Source: CAWCWK01 sp963842125
GTDB lineage: Bacteria; Pseudomonadota; Alphaproteobacteria; Rhizobiales; CAWCWK01
Reading direction: 5' to 3'
Length of the DNA stretch: 64,000 nucleotides
Assembly (NCBI GenBank): GCA_963842125.1
Contig: CAWJFE010000001.1
Location: 186,001 to 250,000, forward strand
Shown here: positions 7,854-16,310 of the stretch, in pieces
Layout of the letters: every line of letters starts with the position of its first letter
How positions within the stretch are numbered: the stretch's first letter is position 1
Notes under the pieces: model-generated
Told to the model about the DNA's origin: nothing
Database searches by the model: none
Seen by the model: only the letters and a program-made list of their open reading frames with translations
Position numbers and translations under genes: made by a program

Positions 7854-7957
7854 AGCCGTTCCAGCGGAGGTGCGATAGGACCGCAACGTGGGGAACCGCG
7901 CAAAAACGATGCGCTAGAGCGCGTTCGGTGAATGGATAGGAACCGGACACGCTCTAG
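7851..7957 (+). repeat. RIME-like intergenic repeat, copy A
   Basis: Two-module element. Module 1 (7851-7918) begins TAGAGCCGTTCCAGCGGAGG, contains a GGTGC hairpin and the conserved GGAACCGCGCAAAAAC stretch, and ends GCGCTAGAGC. Module 2 (7914-7957) is a palindrome bounded by CTAGAGCG and CGCTCTAG. Four other copies share this sequence. The first three bases are the radC stop codon. Resemblance to rhizobial RIME elements is from memory of their layout. Confidence 0.88.
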
Positions 7958-7980
7958 GGCCGACAAGCGTCGCCCGGCCG

Positions 7981-8748
7981 TCAATACGCATCCAGCGTCC
8001 GGCGCGCCGCCTTGCGGCGCGACGCAGGCCCCGCCTCGGCGCCCTCGATCTCCTCCTCCACCGTTCCGCGCGCCTGCAACCAGGCGGCGACGAACCAGCA
8101 AACGAGCGCCCAGCCGGCCCCGATGGTCCAGCCGGCAACGACATCGGTCGGCCAATGGACGCCGAGATAGAGCCGGCTGAGACCGACCGAGACGGCGAGG
8201 AGGACCGCGACGAACATGATGTAGGCCTTCTCCGTCTTGCGCGCGCGCAGCCGCATCAGGAGGGCGCCGAGCGTCAGATAGGTCACGGCCGAGAGCGTGG
8301 CATGGCCGGACGGAAAGCTCGCCGTGAAGGTCTCCATGCCATGGGCGACGATGTCGGGGCGCGAGCGCACGAAGAGGTCCTTGAGCCCCTGGCTGATGAC
8401 GGTACCGCCCGCGACCGCCACGAACACGAGGACAGCGCCGCCATATTGGCCGGAAAGGACGAGGAAGCCGATGACGAGGGCGGTGATGCCGATGATGAAG
8501 ACCATGGAGCCGAGCGCCGTCACGTCGCGCATCATCTCCTCGAACCAGGCCGGCCCGAGCGGATCGGTCGGATCATCGGCTTCGCGCATGGCGTAGAGGA
8601 TCGTCTCGTCGAAGCGCGCGGTATCGCCGTCCAACACCTCGTCGGCGAGTTCGGCGAACGCCCAGACCGTGAGGCCGAGAATGACGAGCGCGGCGATGAG
8701 CCAGATCTCCCGGCGCCGGTCTCGCAGGGTATCGGTGAGAACGGTCAT
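7981..8748 (-). CDS. PAP2 superfamily phosphatase, integral membrane
   Basis: A 255-residue lipid phosphatase-like membrane protein. All three PAP2 motifs are present: KDLFVRSRP (123-131), PSGH (146-149) and SRLYLGVHWPTD (191-202), giving the catalytic His pair and phosphate-binding Arg residues. Five to six hydrophobic segments surround them. Likely substrates are phosphatidic acid, phosphatidylglycerol phosphate or undecaprenyl pyrophosphate; the sequence does not decide. The C-terminal tail is charged and cytoplasmic-looking. It is convergent with radC across repeat copy A and divergent from the ATP-grasp gene across about 230 bp with no other gene. Confidence 0.92.
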   Translation of the reverse strand: MTVLTDTLRDRRREIWLIAALVILGLTVWAFAELADEVLDGDTARFDETILYAMREADDPTDPLGPAWFEEMMRDVTALGSMVFIIGITALVIGFLVLSGQYGGAVLVFVAVAGGTVISQGLKDLFVRSRPDIVAHGMETFTASFPSGHATLSAVTYLTLGALLMRLRARKTEKAYIMFVAVLLAVSVGLSRLYLGVHWPTDVVAGWTIGAGWALVCWFVAAWLQARGTVEEEIEGAEAGPASRRKAARRTLDAY

Positions 8749-8982
8749 GGATGGCTCCGCTAGGGTGGGGTCGGCACGGCGGCGCCGGGGGGAGATTGGA
8801 GAGATCGGTCCGTCATGAAACCGTCATGCCGGGTTCGCGTTCCACCGGGCTCGCTGGCAGGCCGCGAGAGAGCCGTGTCGCCAGGCCGCCCGCAAAGGCA
8901 TCGCGGCGACGTCTAAAGCGGCAGCGGGCCGTCATCGCAGGCACCGCTGCGGTAGCCAGCGCGATGTCACTCCCCTACCCTG

Positions 8983-10491
8983 ATGGCGATGAACACCGAA
9001 TCGCCTCCCCTCTCCGCCGGCAGCGCGGAGTCCACGAGTGCCCCCGGGCCGACGACCGAGCCCGGTGCGGACGCGACCGCGATCTTCAACGAGATGTTCG
9101 GACCGGGCGGCGAGCCGCGCGCGGGCTACGCCAAGCTCCAGGCCTGGCTCGACGAGACGCCGGACGCACAACTCGAACAGCGCCGCCGCGAGGCCGAGAC
9201 GCTCTTCCGGCGCTCCGGCATCACCTTCGCCGTCTATGGCGAGGAGGAGGCCGACGAGCGGATCATTCCCTTCGACATCGTGCCCCGCATCCTCACGCAA
9301 GGCGAATGGCAGCGCATGTCGCGCGGGCTCGAGCAGCGGGTCGGCGCGATCAACGCCTTTCTCGGCGACGTCTACGGCGCGCAGGAAATCCTGAAAGCGG
9401 GCATCGTGCCCGAGGACCTCATCTTCCAGAACGAGGCCTTCCAGGCCGAGATGGTCGGGCTCGAGGTCCCGCACGGGCTCTATGTCCACATCTGCGGCGT
9501 CGATCTGGTGCGTGTCGATGCCGATACGTTCTACGTGTTGGAGGACAACGCGCGCGTGCCGTCGGGCGTCTCCTACATGCTGGAGAACCGGGAGATGACG
9601 ACCCGGCTGATGCCGGAGCTTTTCGCCAAGCATCGCATCCACCCGGTCGAGAACTATCCCGACGCCATGCTCTCGACGCTGCGCTCGGTCGCGCCGCGCA
9701 ATGCCGCGCGCGAGCCCAACGTCGTCATCCTCACGCCCGGCCAGTTCAATTCCGCCTATTACGAGCACTCCTTCCTCGCCAACCGGGCGGGCATCGAGCT
9801 CGTCGAGGCGCCCGACCTCTTCGTGCGCGGCGAGAAGCTCTACATGCGGACCACGCAAGGCCCGCAACAGGTCGACGTCATCTACCGGCGCGTGGACGAC
9901 GAGTTCCTCGACCCGCTCACCTTCCGCGCCGATTCGATGCTGGGCGTGCCCGGCCTGATGCAGGTCTACCGGGCCGGCAACGTCACGCTCGCCAACGCCG
10001 TCGGCACCGGCATTGCGGACGACAAGGCGATCTATTCCTACATGCCGGAGATCATACGCTTCTATACCGGCGAGGACGCGCTCATCGAGAACGTACCGAC
10101 CTGGCGGTGCCGCGAGGCGGACGCCTGCTCTCACGTGCTCGACAACCTGAAGGACCTCGTCGTCAAGGAGGTCCACGGCTCTGGCGGCTACGGCATGCTC
10201 ATCGGCCCGCACGCCACCCGGGCCGAGATCGAGGCCTATGCGAAGCGCATCCGCGCCGCCCCGCACGAGTTCATCGCCCAGCCGACGCTCTCGCTGTCGG
10301 CCTGCCCGACCTTCGTGGAGAGCGGCATCGCGCCCCGGCATGTCGACCTGCGCCCCTTCGTTCTATCGGGCGCCGACGGCGTGCGCACGGTCCCGGGCGG
10401 GCTCACGCGGGTGGCGCTCAAGGAAGGCTCGCTCGTCGTCAATTCGAGCCAGGGCGGCGGCACCAAGGACACCTGGGTGCTCAGTGCGTAG
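8983..10491 (+). CDS. Circularly permuted type 2 ATP-grasp protein
   Basis: A 502-residue member of the circularly permuted ATP-grasp family (DUF404/DUF407 region), predicted to form a peptide-like bond or ligate an amine using ATP. Motifs include IPFDIVPRIL, the VLEDNARVPSGVSYMLENR region that holds nucleotide- and metal-binding residues, and VVKEVHGSGGYGMLIGP near the C terminus. In many bacteria this gene is linked to alpha-E, transglutaminase and Anbu genes, as here. ATG 8983 is followed by a low-complexity Ser/Pro/Glu stretch before the domain. It is the first gene of the plus-strand cluster. The product of the reaction is unknown. Confidence 0.92.
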   Translation: MAMNTESPPLSAGSAESTSAPGPTTEPGADATAIFNEMFGPGGEPRAGYAKLQAWLDETPDAQLEQRRREAETLFRRSGITFAVYGEEEADERIIPFDIVPRILTQGEWQRMSRGLEQRVGAINAFLGDVYGAQEILKAGIVPEDLIFQNEAFQAEMVGLEVPHGLYVHICGVDLVRVDADTFYVLEDNARVPSGVSYMLENREMTTRLMPELFAKHRIHPVENYPDAMLSTLRSVAPRNAAREPNVVILTPGQFNSAYYEHSFLANRAGIELVEAPDLFVRGEKLYMRTTQGPQQVDVIYRRVDDEFLDPLTFRADSMLGVPGLMQVYRAGNVTLANAVGTGIADDKAIYSYMPEIIRFYTGEDALIENVPTWRCREADACSHVLDNLKDLVVKEVHGSGGYGMLIGPHATRAEIEAYAKRIRAAPHEFIAQPTLSLSACPTFVESGIAPRHVDLRPFVLSGADGVRTVPGGLTRVALKEGSLVVNSSQGGGTKDTWVLSA

Positions 10492-10518
10492 AGGCTCCGG
10501 GCACGCGAGGAAGAGACC

Positions 10519-10938
10519 ATGACGACCCCCGTCGCCATCAAGGCGCTGCACCATTACGGCCTCACCGTATCGAGCCTGGCGAACGCGAAGGCGTGGTACG
10601 CGAGGGCGCTCGGCCTGACGCAAGGCGCCGAATGGTCGATAGCGAACGGCGCGATCCGCATCGCGCTGATGGAGGGGCCGGGCTTTGCGGTCGAGCTCTT
10701 CGAGACCGATGCGCCCCGGCCCGACGCGACGCGGGGCGAGGACGTGCCGACCTCGCTGTCGGCCATGGGCCTGCGCCACATTGCGCTCACCGTCGACGAC
10801 GTCGCCGCCACGCACGAGGCCTTGCGCGCGATGGGCGTCGAGATCGCCTCCGCACCGGCGCATTCCGACGCCGGCTTCTCCTACTGCTTCGCGCTCGATC
10901 CGGACGGGAACCAGATCGAATTCGTCGAGCCGGACTGA
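10519..10938 (+). CDS. VOC-family (glyoxalase/dioxygenase fold) protein
   Basis: A 139-residue protein with two beta-alpha-beta-beta-beta modules of the vicinal oxygen chelate fold. Candidate metal ligands are His12 in LHHYGLTV, Glu59 in AVELFE, His87 in GLRHIALTV and Glu134 in DPDGNQIEFVEP. Enzymes of this fold include glyoxalase I, extradiol dioxygenases and epimerases; the substrate cannot be inferred. It sits between the ATP-grasp and alpha-E genes, with 27 bp before it and 4 bp after its stop, so it is co-transcribed with the Anbu-type cluster. This position is not part of the gene order I know for the cluster. Confidence 0.88.
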   Translation: MTTPVAIKALHHYGLTVSSLANAKAWYARALGLTQGAEWSIANGAIRIALMEGPGFAVELFETDAPRPDATRGEDVPTSLSAMGLRHIALTVDDVAATHEALRAMGVEIASAPAHSDAGFSYCFALDPDGNQIEFVEPD

Positions 10939-10942
10939 CCTC

Positions 10943-11884
10943 ATGCTTTCGCGCACCGCCGACAACATCTTCTGGCTCGCCCGCTACATGGAGCGGCTGG
11001 ACAACATCGCCCGCATTCTCGACGTGGCCTATCGCCTTTCGGCCCTGCCGCTCGAGGACGGCGCGGCGTCGAACGAGTGGGAATCTGCGCTCGTCGCGGC
11101 CGGCCAGGAGGACGCCTACCGCGCGCTCCACAAGGAGGTGACGCCGGAGGACACGATCGCCTTCCTCACCTTCGACCGGCGCAACCCATCGAGCATCCGC
11201 TCCTGCCTGGAGGCCGCGCGCACCAATGCGCGGGCGGTGCGGGCCGACCTCCCCCATACCGTCTGGGAGGCGGTCAACGAGCCCTGGCTCGCCATGCGCC
11301 CGCGCGGCGAGGCGCCGACCATATCGGAATTGCCCGAGTTCCTGCGCATCGCCGTCGAGAGCGCCGCCCTCTTCGACGCCGCCTGCTATCGCACCATGCT
11401 CCGAAACGACGCGTTCTACTTCCAGCGCGTCGGCGCCTATCTGGAGCGGGCCGACGCGACGGCGCGCATTCTCGACGTGAAATACAACCTGCTCCTCCCC
11501 GAGGGATCGCCCGTCGGCGGCTCGCTCGACCACTATCAATGGAGCGCGATCCTGCGCTCGGTCAACGCGCGCTCCAACTACCAGTCGCTCTACCGCCAGG
11601 CGCTGAGGCCGTGGCTGGTCGCAGACCTCCTCATCCTGCGGCCCGAGATGCCCCGCTCGCTGACGGCCTGCGCCGAGAAGCTGCGCGAATATCTCGACGG
11701 GCTCGCCGACATCTACGGCCGCCAGGGCGAGAGCCAGCGCATGGCCCGCGCCATGCACGGGCGGCTCGTCCAGTCCGACATCAAGAGCATCTACCAGGAG
11801 GGCCTGCACGAATTGCTGACCGACTTCCTCGGCCGCAACGCCGCGCTCGGTCAGGCCATCTCACGACACTACCTGCTCGGCTGA
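10943..11884 (+). CDS. Alpha-E domain-containing protein
   Basis: A 313-residue all-helical protein of the alpha-E (DUF403) family. Characteristic are the N-terminal MLSRTADNIFWLARYMER and the internal NDAFYFQRVGAYLERAD repeat of the same glutamate-rich helix. Its biochemical role is unknown; it is almost always next to circularly permuted ATP-grasp and transglutaminase-like genes and is thought to act in the same peptide-modification pathway. ATG 10943 begins the conserved N terminus and lies 4 bp after the VOC gene; the frame extends upstream only as a shadow. Confidence 0.93.
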   Translation: MLSRTADNIFWLARYMERLDNIARILDVAYRLSALPLEDGAASNEWESALVAAGQEDAYRALHKEVTPEDTIAFLTFDRRNPSSIRSCLEAARTNARAVRADLPHTVWEAVNEPWLAMRPRGEAPTISELPEFLRIAVESAALFDAACYRTMLRNDAFYFQRVGAYLERADATARILDVKYNLLLPEGSPVGGSLDHYQWSAILRSVNARSNYQSLYRQALRPWLVADLLILRPEMPRSLTACAEKLREYLDGLADIYGRQGESQRMARAMHGRLVQSDIKSIYQEGLHELLTDFLGRNAALGQAISRHYLLG

Positions 11885-11888
11885 CACC

Positions 11889-12743
11889 ATGCGCCTTCGC
11901 GTCCACCACGAGACCCGCTACGTCTACGACCGGCCGGCCCGCACCCTCATCCAGGTGCTGCGCCTAACGCCGCAGACGCATGACGCGCAATACGTGCGGC
12001 GCTGGCGCGTCGAGGTCGATCAGGACGTGCGGCTCTTCCAGGGACACGACGCGCTCGGCAACCCCGTCCACCATCTCACGATCGACGGGCCGATCGACGC
12101 CCTCACCGTGACCGCCTTCGGCGAGGTCGAGGTGCAGGACACCGGCGGCATCGTCGCCGGCACGCGCGAGCGGCTGCCGGCGGGCGTCTTCCTGCGCGAG
12201 ACCGACCTCACGAAGTCCGATGACGCGATCCGCCACCTCGCCCCGCCGCCGGCGGGCGAGAACGCCGACGTTCTCACCTCCCTTCACGAGTTGATGGGCC
12301 GTCTGCGCGAGCGCATGCTCTTCGAGGTCGGCACGACCGATATGCGCACCACCGGCGCCGAAGCGCTCCAGGCCGGGCGCGGCGTCTGCCAGGATTTCTC
12401 CCACGTCTTCATCGCGGCCGCGCGCCAGGCCGGCATTCCGGCCCGCTATGTGAGCGGCCACCTCCACCACCCGGACGGCGAGCCGATGCAGGAGGCGGGC
12501 CACGCCTGGGCCGAGGCGCTGGTGCCCGATCTCGGCTGGGTCGGTTTCGACGCTGCCAACGGCATTTGCGTGACCGAGCACTATGTCCGCGTCGCCACCG
12601 GCTTCGACGCGCTCTCGGGCGCCGCTATCCGGGGCGCCTATGCCGGCGGCGGCCGCGAGGCGATGACGGTCGAGGTCGCGGTAGGTGCGAGTGGGCGGCA
12701 GGTCCAGCGGCAGGATTCGGACGGCCAGTTCCAGAGCCAGTGA
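11889..12743 (+). CDS. Transglutaminase-like cysteine protease family protein
   Basis: A 284-residue protein with the bacterial N-terminal transglutaminase-associated region (MRLRVHHETRYVYDRPA) followed by the transglutaminase core. The catalytic triad is visible as Cys167 (RGVCQDFSH), His206 (AGHAWAE) and Asp221 (GFDAANG). Such proteins are predicted amidases or peptidases acting on the product of the neighbouring ATP-grasp enzyme. It starts 4 bp after the alpha-E stop and precedes the Anbu gene by about 100 bp. Confidence 0.93.
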   Translation: MRLRVHHETRYVYDRPARTLIQVLRLTPQTHDAQYVRRWRVEVDQDVRLFQGHDALGNPVHHLTIDGPIDALTVTAFGEVEVQDTGGIVAGTRERLPAGVFLRETDLTKSDDAIRHLAPPPAGENADVLTSLHELMGRLRERMLFEVGTTDMRTTGAEALQAGRGVCQDFSHVFIAAARQAGIPARYVSGHLHHPDGEPMQEAGHAWAEALVPDLGWVGFDAANGICVTEHYVRVATGFDALSGAAIRGAYAGGGREAMTVEVAVGASGRQVQRQDSDGQFQSQ

Positions 12744-12846
12744 TGCGTGTGTTGGCAGGCCGACCCGTCGCATAGCCCATTTGCTTCTTCATCAGCCGCG
12801 CTAGGATGGCGGACTGATTCCCGGACCGACGGCGGTATCCCTTTCG

Positions 12847-13611
12847 ATGACCTATTGCGTCGGCATTCTCACCGAGAGCGGCCTCGTCATGCTGGCCGAC
12901 ACCCGCACCAATGCCGGGCTCGACAACATCTCGACCTACCGGAAGCTGCACACGTTCGAAGTGCCGGGCGAGCGGCTGATTGCGCTTTCGACGGCGGGCA
13001 ATCTCTCGATCAGCCAGGGCGTCCTCAACCTCCTGCAGGAGGGCGTGCCCAACGAGAGCGGCGACGGGGTCAGCACGATCCTCGACGTGCCGAGCCTCTT
13101 CGAGGCCGCCCATCTCGTCGGCCGCGCCATCCGCACGGTCTACAACACGCTGGGGCCGACGGTGGAGGCGCAGGACGTCAATTTCGGCGTCTCCTTCCTC
13201 CTCGGCGGTCAGGTCGCCGACCGTCGCCTGCGGCTCTTCCAGGTCTATTCGGCCGGCAACTTCATCGAGGCGGGCATGGACACGCCTTTCCTCCAGATCG
13301 GCGAGCACAAATACGGCAAGCCAATTCTCGACCGCGCCATCACCTATCGCACCGACGTGATGGAGGCCTTGAAGCTCGCCCTCATCTCGATGGACTCGAC
13401 GCTGCGCTCCAACCTCTCGGTCGGCCTGCCCGCCGACGTCCTCGTCTACCACCGCGACGACCTGCGTGCGTCCATTCGCTACCGCATCGAGCCGGACGAT
13501 CCCTATTTCACCGATCTCTCCGAGCGCTGGTCGCAAGCCCTGAGGGACGCCCACGGCGCGATCGCCCCGCCGAACTGGTCTCGGCCAGGCGGTCGCGGCG
13601 CGGACGGATAG
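12847..13611 (+). CDS. Anbu, proteasome-type Ntn hydrolase
   Basis: Ancestral-beta-subunit type peptidase of 254 residues. The N terminus MTYCVGIL places Thr2 as the candidate nucleophile after removal of Met, without a propeptide. The LADTRTNAGLDN segment and later YSAGNFIEAG match the Anbu branch rather than HslV or 20S beta subunits. Anbu proteins assemble into open helical rings, and robust proteolytic activity has not been clearly shown for them. Its location behind the ATP-grasp, alpha-E and transglutaminase genes is the known association. After it comes about 200 bp without a gene. Confidence 0.9.
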   Translation: MTYCVGILTESGLVMLADTRTNAGLDNISTYRKLHTFEVPGERLIALSTAGNLSISQGVLNLLQEGVPNESGDGVSTILDVPSLFEAAHLVGRAIRTVYNTLGPTVEAQDVNFGVSFLLGGQVADRRLRLFQVYSAGNFIEAGMDTPFLQIGEHKYGKPILDRAITYRTDVMEALKLALISMDSTLRSNLSVGLPADVLVYHRDDLRASIRYRIEPDDPYFTDLSERWSQALRDAHGAIAPPNWSRPGGRGADG

Positions 13612-13817
13612 GCTCGCGCATCGGACCAGGCAGCGCAGCTGCCAACCACGTCCGCGACCAAGCCACCGGACGATGCAACGGGTTGTCGCAGCAAGCGCAT
13701 GTACGCCCGAACCCGTGGGTTGGCCGGCTTGGTTACGGCCACCACGACGACCGGCCTCAAAAGCGCCGTCTCACCTTGGTCTGGGCTCCGCAGCGCGCAT
13801 TCGCGTGGGAGACTGCC

Positions 13818-14219
13818 ATGCTGAGGGCCCTCAGAGCCGTGCCGCTGATCGCGCTCGTGATCGCGCTCTACAACATCACCGTCATCGCCATGTTCATGCC
13901 GCTCGACTGGGTGGTCTTCCGGATGGCGCTCGTCTCGGGCGCGGTCTGGGAGATGGATCTCGGCGCATCGCTCGTCGCCTTCGGCATCGTCCTCCTCTTC
14001 TTCGAGGTCTTGAACGCCGGGTCGGCGCGGGCCGCGACGCTGGTCAACCACACGCTCTCGCTCGGCGTCTTCGTCTTCGCGCTCATCGAGTTCCTGCTCG
14101 TGCCGTGGTGCGGAACCTCGACCTTCTTCCTCCTCGTCCTCCTCGCGCTGGCCGACGTCGTCTCGGGCTATGCCGTCACGATCATGGTCGCACGGCGCGA
14201 CGTCGCCTTCGGGCCGTGA
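13818..14219 (+). CDS. Small integral membrane protein, unknown function
   Basis: A 133-residue hydrophobic protein with four predicted membrane helices (roughly residues 7-29, 44-64, 77-97 and 103-125). I recognise no family signature. ATG 13818 has GGGAG shortly upstream at 13808-13812; the long frame reaching back to 12747 is a shadow of the Anbu gene. The preceding 206 bp (13612-13817) and following 200 bp contain no gene. It is transcribed towards motA. Confidence 0.75.
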   Translation: MLRALRAVPLIALVIALYNITVIAMFMPLDWVVFRMALVSGAVWEMDLGASLVAFGIVLLFFEVLNAGSARAATLVNHTLSLGVFVFALIEFLLVPWCGTSTFFLLVLLALADVVSGYAVTIMVARRDVAFGP

Positions 14220-14420
14220 GGTCTCAAGGTCTCAAGGGCTTGGGTGGTAACCCTTCGTTCACCATGATCGAAGGTGCGACGCGGCGTCTGCGGGCCAGCC
14301 TGCGATGTTTAGCGAACCCTTAGGCCGAGCCCCCTAGCCTCGGCTTCACTATTGACGGTCCATAAGCCATGCGTGACGCGCGGCGGGCCGGTGTGAAGCG
14401 TATCGAGGGGGAACGGCGCT

Positions 14421-15224
14421 ATGGATATCGCCACAATTATCGGCGTCATCGCGGGCATCTTCGTCATCTGCATGGCGATGCTGACGGGCGGCAGCTTCGG
14501 GCAGTTCGTCGATCTGCCCTCGACGCTCATCGTGATGGGCGGCACGTCGGCCGCCGTTCTCATCCGCTTTCCGTTGAGCGGCGTCCTCAAGGCGCTCGGC
14601 CTCGGGCTCAAGATCGCGATCCGCAACCCGTCGGGCTCGCACCGCGACATGGTCGAGGAGATCGCGCGCCTTGGCGGCATCGCCCGCAAGGCCGGCCCGC
14701 TCGGGCTCGACAACGAGAAGGTCGACGACGACTTCCTCGCCAAGGGCATTCAGCTCATCGCGGACGGGCACGAGGTCGAGTTCATCGCCGAGACCATGTC
14801 CCGCGAGGGCGACCTCAAGGTCGAGCGCTTGCAGCGGGGCGAGAAGATCTTCCGCGCCATCGGCGACGCGGCGCCCGCCTTCGGCATGATCGGCACGCTG
14901 GTCGGCCTCATCCAGATGCTCGCGACCATGGACGATCCGGGCAATATCGGCCCGTCGATGGCGATCGCGCTCCTCACCACGCTCTACGGCGCCTTGATCG
15001 CCAACCTCATCGCCATCCCGATCGCCGACAAGCTCGCCATGAAGCTCAAGGACACCGAGCTCAACCAGGCGCTGGTGACGGACGGCGTGACGCAGATCCG
15101 CCAGAACAAGAACCCCAACCTCATCCGCGAGATGCTGCTGGCCTATCTGCCCGAGAACGCGCGTGGTCCGGTTCCGGCCAAGGGCGGCGGCGGTCAGCCG
15201 GCCGGCCAGCCGCAGGCGGCCTGA
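14421..15224 (+). CDS. motA: Flagellar motor stator protein MotA/PomA type
   Basis: A 267-residue stator subunit with four membrane segments, which forms with MotB the ion channel that drives flagellar rotation. The N terminus MDIATIIGVIAGIFV and the compact size are of the PomA/short MotA kind. The cytoplasmic loop holds the charged residues that contact FliG (region around KVERLQRGEKIFR), and the last two helices contain APAFGMIGTLVGLIQML. A Gly/Gln/Pro-rich tail follows. motB starts 3 bp downstream. No other flagellar gene lies in the window. Confidence 0.92.
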   Translation: MDIATIIGVIAGIFVICMAMLTGGSFGQFVDLPSTLIVMGGTSAAVLIRFPLSGVLKALGLGLKIAIRNPSGSHRDMVEEIARLGGIARKAGPLGLDNEKVDDDFLAKGIQLIADGHEVEFIAETMSREGDLKVERLQRGEKIFRAIGDAAPAFGMIGTLVGLIQMLATMDDPGNIGPSMAIALLTTLYGALIANLIAIPIADKLAMKLKDTELNQALVTDGVTQIRQNKNPNLIREMLLAYLPENARGPVPAKGGGGQPAGQPQAA

Positions 15225-15227
15225 TCG

Positions 15228-16091
15228 ATGGCCGCTCTAGCAAAGAAGAGCTCGGTCGGCCCGGCGCCCATCCCCGCCTGGCTCGTCACCTTCGCGGACC
15301 TGATGTGCATCCTGGTGTGCTTCTTCGTCCTCATCATCTCCTTCTCGATCCAGGACCAGTACCGGCTCCAGGTCGTGGCCGGCTCGATGCGCGACGCCTT
15401 CGGCGTCAAGCCGGTGACGCGCCGCGCGGGCATGATCGAGGTCGAGGGCTCGCCTTTGCGCCAGCACGTCAAGGACGTCGTCCAGATCCCGATCGAGTTC
15501 AACTCGGAGTTCGCGACCGAGCGGCACGACGACAAGCAGAAGCAGGGACCGGAAGCCAATACGCACGAGTTCGAGCGCTCCGACATCGAGCGTCCGCGCC
15601 AGTTCGCCACCGCCACGGTCAGCCTTCGCCAGGCCTTCCAGGAGATGCCGGAGATCGCCGAGATCTCCAACAACATCGTCATGGAGGAGACCGAGGACGG
15701 GCTGAACCTACAGATCGTCGACGAGGACGGCCGCTCCATGTTCGCGCCGGGCTCCAAGCTCCCCTACGAGCGGACTCGCAAGTTGCTGGAGCATATCGCC
15801 CCTGCGCTTGCCCGTCTGCCCAACCGGATCATGGTGACGGGGCACACGACGGCGGCCTCTGCTCAGGAAGGCCTCGCCCAGAGCCCCTGGGAGCTCTCCT
15901 CGGCCCGCGCCGACGCGGCCCGCGACATCCTCGAGGCCCATGGGCTGGCGCCGGAGCGGATCTTCTCCGTCGTCGGCAAGGCGGACACCGAGCCCTTGTT
16001 CCTCAACGATCCCTTCCTCGCCTCCAACCGGCGCATCTCGATCCTTCTCATGAAGGAAGAGCCGCCGGTGCCATCCGGCCTCAGGCCCTGA
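15228..16091 (+). CDS. motB: Flagellar motor protein MotB
   Basis: Stator subunit of 287 residues anchored to peptidoglycan. The single membrane helix contains TFADLMCILVCFFVLIISFS with the conserved ion-carrying Asp in FADLM. A linker follows, then a C-terminal OmpA-like peptidoglycan-binding domain with TGHTTAAS, the LSSARADAARDIL helix and NRRISILLM. Whether protons or sodium are used cannot be decided. It begins 3 bp after motA, and a strong terminator follows the stop. Confidence 0.92.
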   Translation: MAALAKKSSVGPAPIPAWLVTFADLMCILVCFFVLIISFSIQDQYRLQVVAGSMRDAFGVKPVTRRAGMIEVEGSPLRQHVKDVVQIPIEFNSEFATERHDDKQKQGPEANTHEFERSDIERPRQFATATVSLRQAFQEMPEIAEISNNIVMEETEDGLNLQIVDEDGRSMFAPGSKLPYERTRKLLEHIAPALARLPNRIMVTGHTTAASAQEGLAQSPWELSSARADAARDILEAHGLAPERIFSVVGKADTEPLFLNDPFLASNRRISILLMKEEPPVPSGLRP

Positions 16092-16097
16092 CGACGA

Positions 16098-16124
16098 GAG
16101 GCCCCGCATCGCGGGGCCTCTTCT
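16098..16124 (+). terminator. Rho-independent terminator of motAB
   Basis: GAGGCCCCGC at 16098-16107 pairs perfectly with GCGGGGCCTC at 16111-16120 around a 3-base loop, followed by TTCT. It starts 7 bp after the motB stop codon. Confidence 0.85.
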
Positions 16125-16179
16125 GTTGGGGACCGCTGCGCCCCCCCTAGGATCGCGGGGCCACGTCGGCGTCGGTGAT

Positions 16180-16223
16180 CCCCCTCATCCGCCTGCCGAC
16201 ACCTTCTCCCTCGAGGGAGAGGG
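16180..16223 (+). repeat. REP-like repeat, family CCCTCATCCG, single copy
   Basis: Runs from CCCCCTCATCCGCC through CACCTTCTCCCTC to the palindromic GGGAGAGGG end. The same unit recurs at 35466-35512, 35551-35596 and 37284-37329, with relatives at 46781-46823 and 46858-46893. Here it stands next to RIME-like copy B. Confidence 0.8.
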
Positions 16224-16240
16224 ATGTTGCCTCGACCCGA

Positions 16241-16310
16241 CTATAGCGCATTGTTTTTGCGCGGTTCCTTACGCTGCCGTGCTATCGCACCTCCACTGGA
16301 ACGGCTCTAG
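16241..16310 (-). repeat. RIME-like intergenic repeat, copy B (module 1 only)
   Basis: Reverse-complement copy of module 1, ending GGAACGGCTCTAG at 16298-16310; the distal module is missing. Read on the minus strand, its CTAG provides the TAG stop codon of coxM (16307-16309). Confidence 0.85.

Noticed and set aside
8751..11141. A 796-codon plus-strand frame covering the ATP-grasp and VOC genes
   Set aside because: Its translation is Arg/Ala-rich with no family motifs, while another frame carries intact ATP-grasp and VOC proteins.
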